This document shows, piece by piece, positions 26,615-34,680 of a stretch of DNA of 64,000 nt. The translations under genes and the position numbers were made by a program. This DNA is from Anaerozeibacter quisquiliarum (GTDB taxonomy: Bacteria; Bacillota; Clostridia; Christensenellales; Aristaeellaceae), in NCBI GenBank assembly GCA_051162045.1, contig JBISDI010000003.1; one strand, 5' to 3'. The notes under the pieces are model-generated. The model worked only from the letters and a program-made list of their open reading frames with translations, had not been told where the DNA came from and made no database searches. Position 1 is the first letter of the stretch, and every line of letters begins with the position of its first letter.

Positions 26615-26703
26615 CCCGTATTCAGTCTTCGCGTCGCGCGTGTCCATTCCACGCGACGCCCGTGTTCAGTCTTCGCGTCGCGCGTGTCCATTTTCACGCG
26701 ACG
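26615..26703. repeat. Two tandem copies of a 44/45-bp unit
   Basis: The unit at 26615-26658 is repeated at 26659-26703 with two substitutions and one extra base. Each copy contains a GTCGCGCGTG...CACGCGAC inverted repeat. It abuts the broken istA and may be an IS end or a local duplication. Confidence 0.65.
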
Positions 26704-26771
26704 TATTCATATCATTTTATAGCAGCCAAGGAAACCATCATCAAAGCAAGTACCTCCAATTGGGTTGTACT

Positions 26772-26920
26772 TCAACTTTGGCTACGCTGCCGCTCCAGCT
26801 TATCGCGTTCATGCCGGGCTTCCTTGAGCTTGCGGATCGCCTCGTCGTCCTGCGCCAGCATCAGCTCAATGCGCCAGTCCTCGTGGGCGAGAAACTCACT
26901 GGTCGGTATGCGAGTTCTTG
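26772..26920 (-). pseudogene. Fragment of an unidentified coiled-coil ORF
   Basis: A minus-strand frame reads RIPTSEFLAHEDWRIELM, then DEAIRKLKEARHERDKLERQ and a stop. It is helical and coding-like but starts after a stop codon and resembles the end of a longer protein. I do not recognise it. Confidence 0.3.
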
Positions 26921-27169
26921 TCAGAGTCTTTCAAGCCCCTGCATCAATTCTCGTATAAACATCCTCGTTTTTCGATTCGCGGGATTATTGAGCGGTTACT
27001 CCTCATCTTCTCGCCCCCGTACAAACCCGTTTCCCTTATTGTACAACAGGGGCTTTCTGAGGTGTCGAGCTTGGCCGATTCTTATGCGTACGACTGCCCG
27101 AATGTCATGCGAATGGGTGACCGAATGCTGTGTGATTGGCTGCCCGAGTTGCGTGCGAATACTCAGTTC
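26921..27169. other. Gap with no recognisable gene
   Basis: Frames here are short and show no family resemblance. It lies between two decayed mobile fragments and is probably scrap. Confidence 0.4.
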
Positions 27170-27377
27170 AAGTCCGCCGGAATACGCAGACAAGGTCGAA
27201 CGCAGCCACAGGGAGGACCAGAAGCGTTTCTATACCACCCACCGCTTCTTCTCCCTCGCTGACCTCGGTGAGCAGCTCGCTGCTCACCAAGCCCGCTCCA
27301 ACAACCTCCCGATGCGCCCTCTTTCCTGGCGTCTCCCCAAGGAGGTCCTCGCTGCCTTCACTGTCCAACATGTTTGA
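27170..27377 (+). pseudogene. IS481-type transposase C-terminal fragment
   Basis: The frame ends with YADKVERSHREDQKRFY, RSNNLPMRPLSWRLPKE and FTVQHV, the C-terminal DDE-transposase pattern of IS481-type elements. The catalytic Asp-Asp portion is missing. A closely related fragment lies at 47560-47909. Confidence 0.75.
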
Positions 27378-27397
27378 CAATCTTACAGTAGCTATAA

Positions 27398-27480
27398 TAA
27401 AAAAGACGAGCGCCTCCGCCATCCCAGCAGAGCCGCCCGCCTTGTCGTTCCTCATGCCCCAACTGCCTGCCGAAGCGTAT
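27398..27480 (-). repeat. Relic of an integrase 3' end and terminator
   Basis: About 80 bp closely match 32923-33010, which is the terminator and last codons of the second integrase: AAAAGACGAGCG, CCGCCTTGTCGTTCCTCA and CCCCAACTGCCTGCCG. Only the edge of the integrase remains, next to the 449-residue gene. Confidence 0.65.
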
Positions 27481-27490
27481 CATCTCCCCA

Positions 27491-28840
27491 CTATTTTTCA
27501 GGGAAGATGATTTCTAGCTCCTTATCATTTTTGTCCCAGGAATCCCATATCGATGAATCCCAAGGGACTTCACCTGTGACCCTTTGCTCGGGTATTGTTT
27601 TTGCGCGCCCACCTATGCTTACCTTGAAGTACTGCGGATCGTAGGTATACAGAAGTTCCTCTTTGTTGTCTGCCTTGAATGTCATCGTGCTTTTCGCCTG
27701 AAAAGTGGCACCTTCAACAGCATGATCCATGCTTCTTTCTATCGTCCGATCAATCTCTATTATTTTATAATCGTCAACGTCGGTGAAATCCATGGGAATC
27801 TTCCCGCGCCCCATCGTAAATATATGAACGCTGTAATGCTCGGGCTCCATCAAATCTCGGTAGATTTTTGTGCATGAACCTTCATTGTTATAAGTCCACT
27901 TAAATCCGATCTCTTCATTCACAGCCGAATACAATCCTTCGATCCAATCTTGGTATTTATCTGGTATCCCTTCGTCAAATTTGCTCATTTCATACTTGAT
28001 TTCAATTTCGATATGACCTATATATTTCCCCTCAGGCCCTCTCGTAACCCCCTTGTCATCTTTATCGAGCGACATATTAACTGTCCACGTTTCCAAATTG
28101 CCTGGTATTCCAAAGAAAGTAAAATATCTGTTGTTCATCGCATCCACCATAGATATTCTCCAGCCCTGGGGAAGTTCGTCTGCCATAAACCCCAAGTTTT
28201 CGTTCAGTTTCTTGTAAAAATCCATCAGCAGCCGGTTAGCGTTTACGGCATCTGCTCTGTCTTTCCATTTTTGCTTATCCTGCTCATACTTTTCTGATAA
28301 GAACATCAAGCCCTCGGCGACCTTCGTTACGGGCCCGCCGACCTCACCCAATATCAAATCAACCGTCTTATCTTGCAGCGCGTCCTCTGCCGTATCCAGA
28401 ATAAATTCATCCAGCGGACGATCGTTCAGACCAATAATATGCTCTATGACCTCCACGGGCGTATCAAGGTTTGTCGCCTTCAGAATGAACTCGCGAATTT
28501 CCTTTCCTACGCGTTTTGAGTCCTCTACTGTAAAGGTATTGTCGCGGGTAACCTTTTCCACCAAAGCCGCTGCCTCGCCAATCTCCGCCTCGGTTTTTTC
28601 GAATTGTTTCAGCGTTTTCTCGATGGCTTTTTGAATATCTTCTTCTGTTGGCTGCCGCAAGCGAGCCAACTGCCCTTCAAAAGAAAGCTTGCCCACTGTG
28701 AAAATGACGGGATAACGCTCTGACAAAAGAGGCTTAATCTTGCTGCGGTCAACACCTTGGGGCGGCGCACCATGCGCCGGAACAGCAATTGGAATAAGCA
28801 GCATCAACAAAACAAGTACGGAAACCAATCTTTTCATCAT
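27491..28840 (-). CDS. Secreted protein of unknown function, 449 residues
   Basis: The N-terminus is a signal peptide (MMKRLVSVLVLLMLLIPIAV, cleavage near AHG-AP), then an export-sized soluble protein. The middle is helical and charged (DIQKAIEKTLKQFEKTEAEI). The C-terminal half is rich in beta-like, acidic segments (YEMSKFDEGIPDKYQDWIEGLY, IDRTIERSMDHAVEG). No known family is recognised. ATG 28840 has GGAGGG upstream. It is the last gene of a five-gene minus-strand unit with two cysteine-rich proteins and a lipoprotein, so a shared role at the envelope is inferred. Confidence 0.7.
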   Translation of the reverse strand: MMKRLVSVLVLLMLLIPIAVPAHGAPPQGVDRSKIKPLLSERYPVIFTVGKLSFEGQLARLRQPTEEDIQKAIEKTLKQFEKTEAEIGEAAALVEKVTRDNTFTVEDSKRVGKEIREFILKATNLDTPVEVIEHIIGLNDRPLDEFILDTAEDALQDKTVDLILGEVGGPVTKVAEGLMFLSEKYEQDKQKWKDRADAVNANRLLMDFYKKLNENLGFMADELPQGWRISMVDAMNNRYFTFFGIPGNLETWTVNMSLDKDDKGVTRGPEGKYIGHIEIEIKYEMSKFDEGIPDKYQDWIEGLYSAVNEEIGFKWTYNNEGSCTKIYRDLMEPEHYSVHIFTMGRGKIPMDFTDVDDYKIIEIDRTIERSMDHAVEGATFQAKSTMTFKADNKEELLYTYDPQYFKVSIGGRAKTIPEQRVTGEVPWDSSIWDSWDKNDKELEIIFPEK

Positions 28841-28880
28841 GGTGAAACCCTCCTATTTCTGATTCTGTGTACGAGACCGC

Positions 28881-29645
28881 TTAGACCTGCAGCTTGCCTC
28901 CGCAGCCGCCGCAGAACTTGGTGCCGGGTGGATTCTGCTCCCCGCACGAGCCGCATTTGCCGCTTGACGTTTCCGCCTGCGCCAGATTCTGCCCACAGTT
29001 ATTGCAAAAGCGAACGGTTTGCGCGTTTTTTGCGCCGCATTTGGGGCAGGGTTTCAAATCCATCGAGGCCCCGCAGTTGTTGCAGAATTTCCCTGCACCC
29101 GCAGGCTTCCCGCAGGTTTGGCAGACAGTGGTTTTGCTGTCAATCTTGCCCTGCCATACGGTTGTGGTCTCACTTGCTTCTTCGATATTGCGCCGCATAG
29201 CATCGGCGCGGGCTTTTGCTACTGCAATTTCCTGCCGGGGGGCGCAGTTGGTGCAGAGCCCCTCGTCCTCGTTATGACAGGAATCGCACGCATAGCTGTT
29301 GCAGGAATGGCAGCGGTGGAAATGCCGTTTTGCTTCGTTCTGCCCGCGCTCGAAGGCTTGCTCGTGTTCCTTTTGCCAATCGGGTGACTGACCATGAAAT
29401 CGCTCCGATAGAATATCCGACGCGCGGCTTGCACCCCAACCTAAGTTATGGAATGCACCGCCCGCCAGATTGCCCAAAATATATGCTCCTTCCCCGATGC
29501 CGCGCATAAACCCACGCTTTTTGTAGGTGCTGCTCTCGATAAAGCTGGATTTGTAGCCATCGTTGCAGATGTCGCAGTAAAAGGTGAACTGGAATCCGGC
29601 ATCGGTTGAATTGTCCTCGTAGTTTCGCGTAAATGCTTGTAGCAC
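28881..29645 (-). CDS. Multi zinc-ribbon protein, 254 residues
   Basis: The C-terminal half carries several zinc knuckles: CHSC, CDSC, CTNC, CQTC/CNNC, CPKC/CNNC and CGSC/CGGC. The N-terminal part has a further CDIC and the glycine-rich, weakly hydrophobic stretch GEGAYILGNLAGGAFHNLG. Tandem double zinc ribbons like these usually mediate protein or nucleic-acid contacts. GTG 29645 has GGAGGGAG upstream. No enzyme domain is visible. Confidence 0.75.
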   Translation of the reverse strand: MLQAFTRNYEDNSTDAGFQFTFYCDICNDGYKSSFIESSTYKKRGFMRGIGEGAYILGNLAGGAFHNLGWGASRASDILSERFHGQSPDWQKEHEQAFERGQNEAKRHFHRCHSCNSYACDSCHNEDEGLCTNCAPRQEIAVAKARADAMRRNIEEASETTTVWQGKIDSKTTVCQTCGKPAGAGKFCNNCGASMDLKPCPKCGAKNAQTVRFCNNCGQNLAQAETSSGKCGSCGEQNPPGTKFCGGCGGKLQV

Positions 29646-29662
29646 GATTATCTCCCTCCAAC

Positions 29663-29992
29663 TTATCGCTTTATTTTCTTACCACAGGTCGTGCACTGTG
29701 TATTTTCAAAGAATTGCACATCGCCGCAGCGGGGATTCACGCAGGAAACCAGCAAACTTGCGCCGCAAGCCTCGCAACACTCACCCACAAATGTCTGCTG
29801 CTTACAGGCGGAGCAACTTACATAGAGCGGTCTGCCGCAGCCGGAGCAGAGCATCTGCCCTTTTTGTATCTCACGCAGGCAGGTCGGACAGTAATATCCA
29901 AATGGGTTGCGACGATTGCATTTGGCGCAAAGGCGTGAATCCCGTTCGATCAATTCTCCGCAATGGATACAGGGCTGCTTGCAACTCGCCAT
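29663..29992 (-). CDS. Double zinc-ribbon protein, 109 residues
   Basis: Nearly the whole protein is cysteine knuckles: CIHC, CAKC, CPTC, CSGC, CSAC, CEAC, CGDV and CTTC, seven or eight in 109 residues. This would fold as consecutive zinc ribbons. GGGGAG precedes ATG 29992. It sits between a lipoprotein gene (4-nt gap upstream) and the larger zinc-ribbon gene, so the three are probably made together. Function unknown. Confidence 0.75.
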   Translation of the reverse strand: MASCKQPCIHCGELIERDSRLCAKCNRRNPFGYYCPTCLREIQKGQMLCSGCGRPLYVSCSACKQQTFVGECCEACGASLLVSCVNPRCGDVQFFENTQCTTCGKKIKR

Positions 29993-29996
29993 ATCA

Positions 29997-30776
29997 TTAC
30001 TCCCCGCTTTTCATATACTGGATACACACGGATTTTTCCGAACCCTTATAACCAATGTTGATATAACTAGCGTTACTTGAACCATCAAACTCCATGTGCT
30101 CGTCTTCCAAGTTCTCGGGAGATGGGAGATTCCTAAATCCTGCATTTTCAAGTTCTCCAACGTAGTTCCTCACCGCATCGGCGCTATCCACGATTACATC
30201 AACTCTGACAACATGGTCATCTTCATCGATTTCGACGCTTTTGATATGTCCCTTAAGCTCAGGAACGCCGGGCAAATCTGCGGAAGGCCATGCCTTACCC
30301 TCGCCCTTGGGCTTATCGCTGCCATCGGAGATTTCTTTTAGCCCCCTAACGCTCAAGTGTACGGATGATCTTCCGGTATCCGGGCCCATGGTTAGTTTGA
30401 GGATCGTTGCGATATAATCAATATCGTTTATCTTGGCGGAAACGTTATATCCATCCCCAAATTCCGTCGAAGAGAAGTTTTTGCCATCCTTCAGTGCGGC
30501 CTTATAAAAGTCCCGTAGCGTTTCGAGGGAACTGTCACTGAGATATGTGATTTCGTATGCCTTTGCCGGCGGGTGTTCGCGTCCATCAACGATCACGGCA
30601 CCATCCGGAAAGAGCCGAAAATCCTTGGGCAGATAGTCCGGAAGCGTTATCATAGACTTAAGTTCCATCGTTGCTTTCCCTCCAGTTTCTTTGTTTCCCA
30701 CAGGTTCTTTTGTTCCGCACCCGCCGAGCGCCAACATGAGTGTAGACGCTAAAATAAAAGATAGAATCCGTTTCAT
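29997..30776 (-). CDS. Putative lipoprotein, 259 residues
   Basis: It starts with a lipoprotein signal, MKRILSFILASTLMLALGGC, with lipobox LGGC. The mature part is acidic and hydrophilic, with repeated beta-like segments and no recognised domain. ATG 30776 was chosen over the longer frame because the lipobox fits. It is likely anchored on the outer face of the membrane. It is the second gene of the operon, following the 137-residue cysteine-rich protein. Confidence 0.75.
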   Translation of the reverse strand: MKRILSFILASTLMLALGGCGTKEPVGNKETGGKATMELKSMITLPDYLPKDFRLFPDGAVIVDGREHPPAKAYEITYLSDSSLETLRDFYKAALKDGKNFSSTEFGDGYNVSAKINDIDYIATILKLTMGPDTGRSSVHLSVRGLKEISDGSDKPKGEGKAWPSADLPGVPELKGHIKSVEIDEDDHVVRVDVIVDSADAVRNYVGELENAGFRNLPSPENLEDEHMEFDGSSNASYINIGYKGSEKSVCIQYMKSGE

Positions 30777-30789
30777 ATAAAATACCCCC

Positions 30790-31203
30790 TCATCGTTTGT
30801 CTTGATTGCTCTTTTGAGCGGCTCGCCTTGCGGCCTCCAGCCTTTTTCGGATCGGGTGCTGTATGTCCGGCCACGCCTCCTCAAATTGTGCGCTGGTCAG
30901 TCCGGTCATACCTTGTGCCGAAGCACATGCGGTACAAATGCCGATGCCATTGCCTTTTCCATCGTCGATCAAAAAGCAGTCCTCGCATGCCCACTTGCCG
31001 CAGATGCCGCAAAACAACAGCTTCCGGCGCAGATTTAGGATCGTTTTGTCGCGGCTGTGAAACCACCGTTCCCTTTGTTGTTTCGCCTGTCCGCAGACAG
31101 CACAATGCGCCGTAAAGGTTTGGGTGGACGAGTCATATTGGATTTGCCGCTCAAACGCTTGCTGCGATGGCCGCATAGGGGGCGTTAACCCTTTACTGCT
31201 CAA
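30790..31203 (-). CDS. Zinc-finger protein, 137 residues
   Basis: A small protein with three CxxC pairs: CAVC near residue 34, CGICGKWACEDC near 66-76, and CTAC near 92. The rest is helical and charged. TTG 31203 has GGGGTGAG 6 nt upstream and gives the longer product; ATG 31176 has no good ribosome site. It is the first gene of the operon, facing the LuxR-type gene across a 175-bp divergent region. Confidence 0.6.
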   Translation of the reverse strand: MSSKGLTPPMRPSQQAFERQIQYDSSTQTFTAHCAVCGQAKQQRERWFHSRDKTILNLRRKLLFCGICGKWACEDCFLIDDGKGNGIGICTACASAQGMTGLTSAQFEEAWPDIQHPIRKRLEAARRAAQKSNQDKR

Positions 31204-31251
31204 TGGTACTCACCCCGCTTTCCCGCACGAATGCTACGGTCAGAATAGCAC

Positions 31252-31286
31252 GTTTCCCCAGGGAAACCATCCATAAGGTATGGATG
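31252..31286. promoter_or_regulatory. Two adjacent perfect palindromes between divergent genes
   Basis: GTTTCCC-CA-GGGAAAC (31252-31267) is followed immediately by CATCCATA-AGG-TATGGATG (31268-31286). Both are perfect inverted repeats. They sit upstream of the TTG start of the zinc-finger operon and of the LuxR promoter. They are good candidate operator sites, possibly for the LuxR-type protein itself. Confidence 0.5.
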
Positions 31287-31321
31287 AGACGTGCAGTTCT
31301 CTGAAGAAAACCAGCATTCCG

Positions 31322-31350
31322 TTGACTGAACCTGCCCGATCCACTATAAT
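31322..31350 (+). promoter_or_regulatory. Sigma-70 type promoter of the LuxR-type gene
   Basis: TTGACT (31322-31327), a 17-bp spacer and TATAAT (31345-31350) match the consensus well. The gene starts at 31379. Confidence 0.8.
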
Positions 31351-31378
31351 ATGGGCATTGAAGAAAAAGGGGGCAAGA

Positions 31379-32902
31379 ATGAATCGCCATCCGATGCTCG
31401 CCCTGAATGAAGATAAGCGGCTAAGCGTGGGGTTACCATGGCTCCTTTGCCTTTCTATGTTTACAACGTGGCAGATGGGGGTCATGCTGTTTTCCGGCAA
31501 AACCCTTTCAATCGGAGCCAGAACGCCGATCCCCTTTGCGGTAGACAGCGGGGTGATCGCCACCCTTGTTGCGGCAGGATTTATTTTAGACATTCTGTTT
31601 CTGGTCTTCTTACAGCGACACAGCGTGATGGCGGCAAGGATAAGCGTCGGCACTGCCTTACTTTGCGCACTGATGCTCTATTTGCCGCTCGCGCCGTATA
31701 TGGCAGCGACGCTTTTTTATGTACAAGCCTTATGCTGTATCTTTTTGATCGGTAGCCTAATGGCAGTCATCGTCAATCTGCTTACGGAGAAAACGGCGAT
31801 TGAGGAAGTGGTCATTTCCTTGATTTCCTCCGGATGTTTGATCGCCATCCTGCAGAATGATGTGGTGCCCGTATCCTTTGGCGTATTTCATAGCTTCATG
31901 ATCGTTGCCCTTATCATGCTGTTGCTATTTTTCTGTAAGATGCCTACAAGCATTTGGCCAGACCATGCGAAAAAATCTGACGGCCTTGTCAAGCCGAAGG
32001 CATTTATGGTTCAGCTTTTTGCGCTGATTGGATTCTCGTCGGTCATTGCGTTGTTTGGCAGTGCTGTTGCATACAGCGTGAAACATGGCATCTCCGTATA
32101 CTACCTGTCCTCCGCTGTCTGTGGCATAAGCCTTGCGGCGCTTTGGAAAAGGCTTCACATCGTGCCTCTGAAAAGTGCGGCGGCCATGATCGCCGTGGGA
32201 GCGTTCGGCTTTCTCCTAGCCATTGCTTCGCTGTATATCCCTGTGCTGGCACTTCCTGCTTGCGCGCTGCTCGGTGCGGGCTGGATTGTTAGCTGTATGT
32301 CATCCTACCTCGGCGTTGTCATGGCGCGGCAGTATCCCTCCCGGTTCATTACGCCGGGCATCATGGGGCTTGGGTTCGCGGCATCTCTGATACAGGCGGC
32401 GTTGCTTGACGCATTGCGCGACAATCTGACTGTTCTATATGTAGTTTATCTCGTCATTGCCGTTGCGCTTGCTATTCTATATCTGCTGTTGGAACCATAT
32501 TTGGAATATAGCCTCCGTAGTCGCACATTGGAGAATTTGATTGGGGTTGTTGCGGAGAAAGCGGACGAGGTCACCCAGCCGGACCCTGCCCCCGCATTGG
32601 TGACCGTCAACGGATCGGATGACGCACCGCAAATTGAGGAGGACTCCCTTCATGCCCTGCGCATGAGGACCTTATTGCAACACACGCTCTCCCCGCTGAC
32701 TCGCCGCGAACATCAGCTTGCGGATTGCATCATGCGGGGCTTGCGCCGCTCTGAGGTTGCCGAAGAAATGGGTGTGAAACCTGAGACGATCACCAAGTAC
32801 ACCAACCAGATGTATAACAAGTTTGGTATCCACAGGCGACAAGACCTTTTCAAGCTTGCCGAACAGCTTGACCGCGAATGGCCGGATGAGGAACAGTTGT
32901 GA
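31379..32902 (+). CDS. Membrane-anchored LuxR-type transcriptional regulator
   Basis: This 507-residue protein has roughly 10-12 hydrophobic segments in its first 390 residues and a C-terminal LuxR/GerE helix-turn-helix (LTRREHQLADCIMRGLRRSEVAEEMGVKPETITKYTNQMYNKFGIHRRQDLF). A flexible acidic linker (DEVTQPDPAPALVTVNGSDD) joins the two. Such regulators are thought to sense a signal at or in the membrane and act on DNA directly. ATG 31379 follows a GGGGG ribosome site. It is divergent from the zinc-finger operon and is the best candidate to control it. Confidence 0.8.
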   Translation: MNRHPMLALNEDKRLSVGLPWLLCLSMFTTWQMGVMLFSGKTLSIGARTPIPFAVDSGVIATLVAAGFILDILFLVFLQRHSVMAARISVGTALLCALMLYLPLAPYMAATLFYVQALCCIFLIGSLMAVIVNLLTEKTAIEEVVISLISSGCLIAILQNDVVPVSFGVFHSFMIVALIMLLLFFCKMPTSIWPDHAKKSDGLVKPKAFMVQLFALIGFSSVIALFGSAVAYSVKHGISVYYLSSAVCGISLAALWKRLHIVPLKSAAAMIAVGAFGFLLAIASLYIPVLALPACALLGAGWIVSCMSSYLGVVMARQYPSRFITPGIMGLGFAASLIQAALLDALRDNLTVLYVVYLVIAVALAILYLLLEPYLEYSLRSRTLENLIGVVAEKADEVTQPDPAPALVTVNGSDDAPQIEEDSLHALRMRTLLQHTLSPLTRREHQLADCIMRGLRRSEVAEEMGVKPETITKYTNQMYNKFGIHRRQDLFKLAEQLDREWPDEEQL

Positions 32903-32926
32903 AATCCTTCGTTAGTGCATCAAGTC

Positions 32927-32949
32927 AAAAAAAGGCGAGCGTCTCCGCC
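32927..32949 (-). terminator. Terminator of the second integrase
   Basis: A hairpin GGCGGAG-CTCGCC (with a bulged base, 32934-32949) followed on the minus strand by TTTTTTT. It terminates the integrase relic and may also stop the convergent LuxR-type gene. Confidence 0.65.
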
Positions 32950-32981
32950 GTCCCCAGCAGAGCTGCCCGCCTTGTCGTTCC

Positions 32982-33614
32982 TCACGCCCCAACTGCCTGC
33001 CGGAGGGTGTCGTCGATTTCGCCCTCGAAGAAGTGAATGTATCGGTTATAGGTAATCTCCACGCTGGCGTGGCCGAGGAGCTTCGAGATGACCTTGACCT
33101 CTACGCTCCGAGCGTATAGATTCGAAGCGAAGGAGTGTCGGAGTGCGTGCAGGCCCCGGTGCTCCATGGCCGCCGCTTCGCAGGCCTTCTCCATGGTGGC
33201 GAGCAGATTTCGGTAGCTCAGGTACTTGCCGGTCTGGGTGGCGAACACGTAGGGGCATCCGTGAACCTCCTGTGCCTTTAGGCGTTGGATGGCCTCCAAA
33301 GCCCGGCCGTTGAGGGGAACCGTGCGCTTGCCCGAGTCCGTCTTGGTGGTGCGCTGGACGGTGTTCTTCCCGTTCACCCGAACCATGTTTTTTGTAACCT
33401 TTAGCGTGCGCTTCTCCTCGTCGATATCTCCCCATTCCAGCGCCAGCGCCTCACCCGCGCGCAAGCCTGTCTCCAAGATAAGGACGGCTCCCCATCCGCA
33501 GCGGAAGCGGAGCCGTCCGTTTTTTTCCTCGGTAAAGGCGGCCGCTAGTTTCTCCTGCTCATCCTTTTCGTAGGGGAGAACCACCTTGGTGTTGTGGGTC
33601 ATGGGCGGCATCGG
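32982..33614 (-). pseudogene. Second tyrosine integrase, C-terminal 208 residues
   Basis: The 3' part of an integrase nearly identical to 611-1230. It keeps the catalytic signatures ETGLRAGEAL, HALRHSFA, LGHAS and ITYNRYIHFF. The N-terminal arm and core-binding domains are absent; at 33614 the sequence switches abruptly to an istB-like fragment. The near-identity at the DNA level over ~620 bp implies recent duplication or gene conversion between the two loci. Confidence 0.9.
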
Positions 33615-33740
33615 TGTCGAAGGAGTCGAAGTCTTTGAAAGTGGGGATCTGCGCCTGCTTGATTCTGCGCTCCTGCGCCTTCTGCTCGCGGTAGGCGACT
33701 TCACCGCGGAGGCAGTCAAGCAGGTAGAATACTTCAAATC
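33607..33740 (-). pseudogene. istB: IstB-like fragment fused to the integrase relic
   Basis: Minus-strand translation gives VAYREQKAQERRIKQAQIPTF and KDFDSFD, a typical IstB helper segment. It abuts the truncated integrase at 33614. Both ends are missing. It shows an IS21 insertion or recombination inside an integrase gene. Confidence 0.65.
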
Positions 33741-34047
33741 CAAGCCTGAACCGCCTCGGCTTACGCCTGTGATGCTGCCGCTGAAATACAGCCTGGTGGT
33801 CGCCAGTCAGCGTCCGATCCAGGCCTACTCTAGCCTGCTGAAAAGCGGTGATCCGCGTTGAATCCCGTCGTTGAAATCCGCACTCTTGCCAAGCAGCTCG
33901 CCCTCACAAACCTTGCGCAGCGCCCGTTCGATTTCCTCTCTGAGCCCGTTTCCAACGAGCAGTAGGGAATTCTTCAGCCGACGGCTGAATCCAGTAAAGC
34001 CATATCAGTATACAGCCATTTACCCTTGCCATCAGAATTGCCCCCGA
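33741..34047. other. Non-coding or decayed stretch
   Basis: Short frames on both strands; one minus-strand frame (GNGLREEIERALRKVCEGELL) looks coding-like but lacks a recognisable family. A 15-bp palindrome lies at 33974-33988. Confidence 0.35.
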
Positions 34048-34075
34048 AAAAATAAACACCGATGTCAAACATCGG
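34048..34075 (-). terminator. Terminator of the tRNA-Ser transcription unit
   Basis: CCGATGT/ACATCGG stem (34059-34065 with 34069-34075) with a 3-nt loop, followed on the minus strand by TGTTTATTTTTTC. It closes the half-tRNA unit. Confidence 0.75.
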
Positions 34076-34118
34076 CGAAAGCCCCCGTATTTGCTGGGTT
34101 TGTACGCTCATCTAGGAC

Positions 34119-34157
34119 TTTCAAGACCAGCGCCTTCAACCACTCGGCCATCTCTCC
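34119..34157 (-). pseudogene. 5' half of a tRNA-Ser (UGA) gene
   Basis: On the minus strand the first 39 nt read as a tRNA-Ser: acceptor strand GGAGAGA, D-arm TGGCCGAGTGGTTGAAGG, and anticodon arm CGCTGGTCTTGAAA with anticodon TGA. The sequence then departs into unrelated bases; the 3' anticodon strand, variable arm, T-arm and 3' acceptor strand (TCTCTCC) are absent. Promoter and terminator are still in place. tRNA genes are common integrase target sites, and an integrase relic lies about 400 bp away, so a faulty integration or excision is a likely cause. Confidence 0.75.
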
Positions 34158-34179
34158 AAGGCAAAAACCAGCGTAGATC

Positions 34180-34208
34180 ATTATAGCAGGGTTTTTAGGC
34201 AAAGTCAA
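34180..34208 (-). promoter_or_regulatory. Promoter of the half-tRNA-Ser unit
   Basis: On the minus strand TTGACT (34203-34208), a 17-bp spacer and TATAAT (34180-34185) form a near-consensus promoter. The tRNA begins about 23 bp downstream, normal for a stable-RNA promoter. Confidence 0.8.
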
Positions 34209-34680
34209 CGCCCAAAATGGGGTTTTGGCGGGTCGGATGGGGTGTTTTCGGAGTGGGTTTGGCGGATTCGCGCATATATCGGCGCGATTTCGACGGAATT
34301 TGGGTGGATAAGGGCAGTTTTGGCTTGAGAGCGCTGGTCTGGAAGGTCTATGCTACCGAGAGATAAGACCAGTGAATTTCGCATAATTGCATAAAGTGGG
34401 CGACGATGCCTGATGTCCCGTGATGTCGGGGGGATTTTCGGTTTTTGCGGGTCGGTATTGGGATATCGGGTGGCGGTGATGCGCAGACCACTTCATCACG
34501 GGTCTTTCGGGTCGGGGAAACTTGTGAAAAGATCGAATAAGACCAGCACCCTATATCCAATCCCTCAATCCGATCCTTAACGGCTGGCCTCCCCTCCTGG
34601 TATCCTTGCACCATGAACCAAGAACCACAGGCCAACAGAATGGTCAGGATATAGCGCATGCGAAAGGACGTGACTTGCCC
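34209..34680. other. G/T-rich non-coding region
   Basis: About 470 bp without a gene. The plus strand is G/T-rich with phrases such as GGGGTTTTGGCGGGT and GGGGGGATTTTCGGTTTTTGCGG. A similar phrase (GTTTTGGCGGGTTGGG) occurs near 47962. No RNA or binding site is recognised. Confidence 0.4.
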
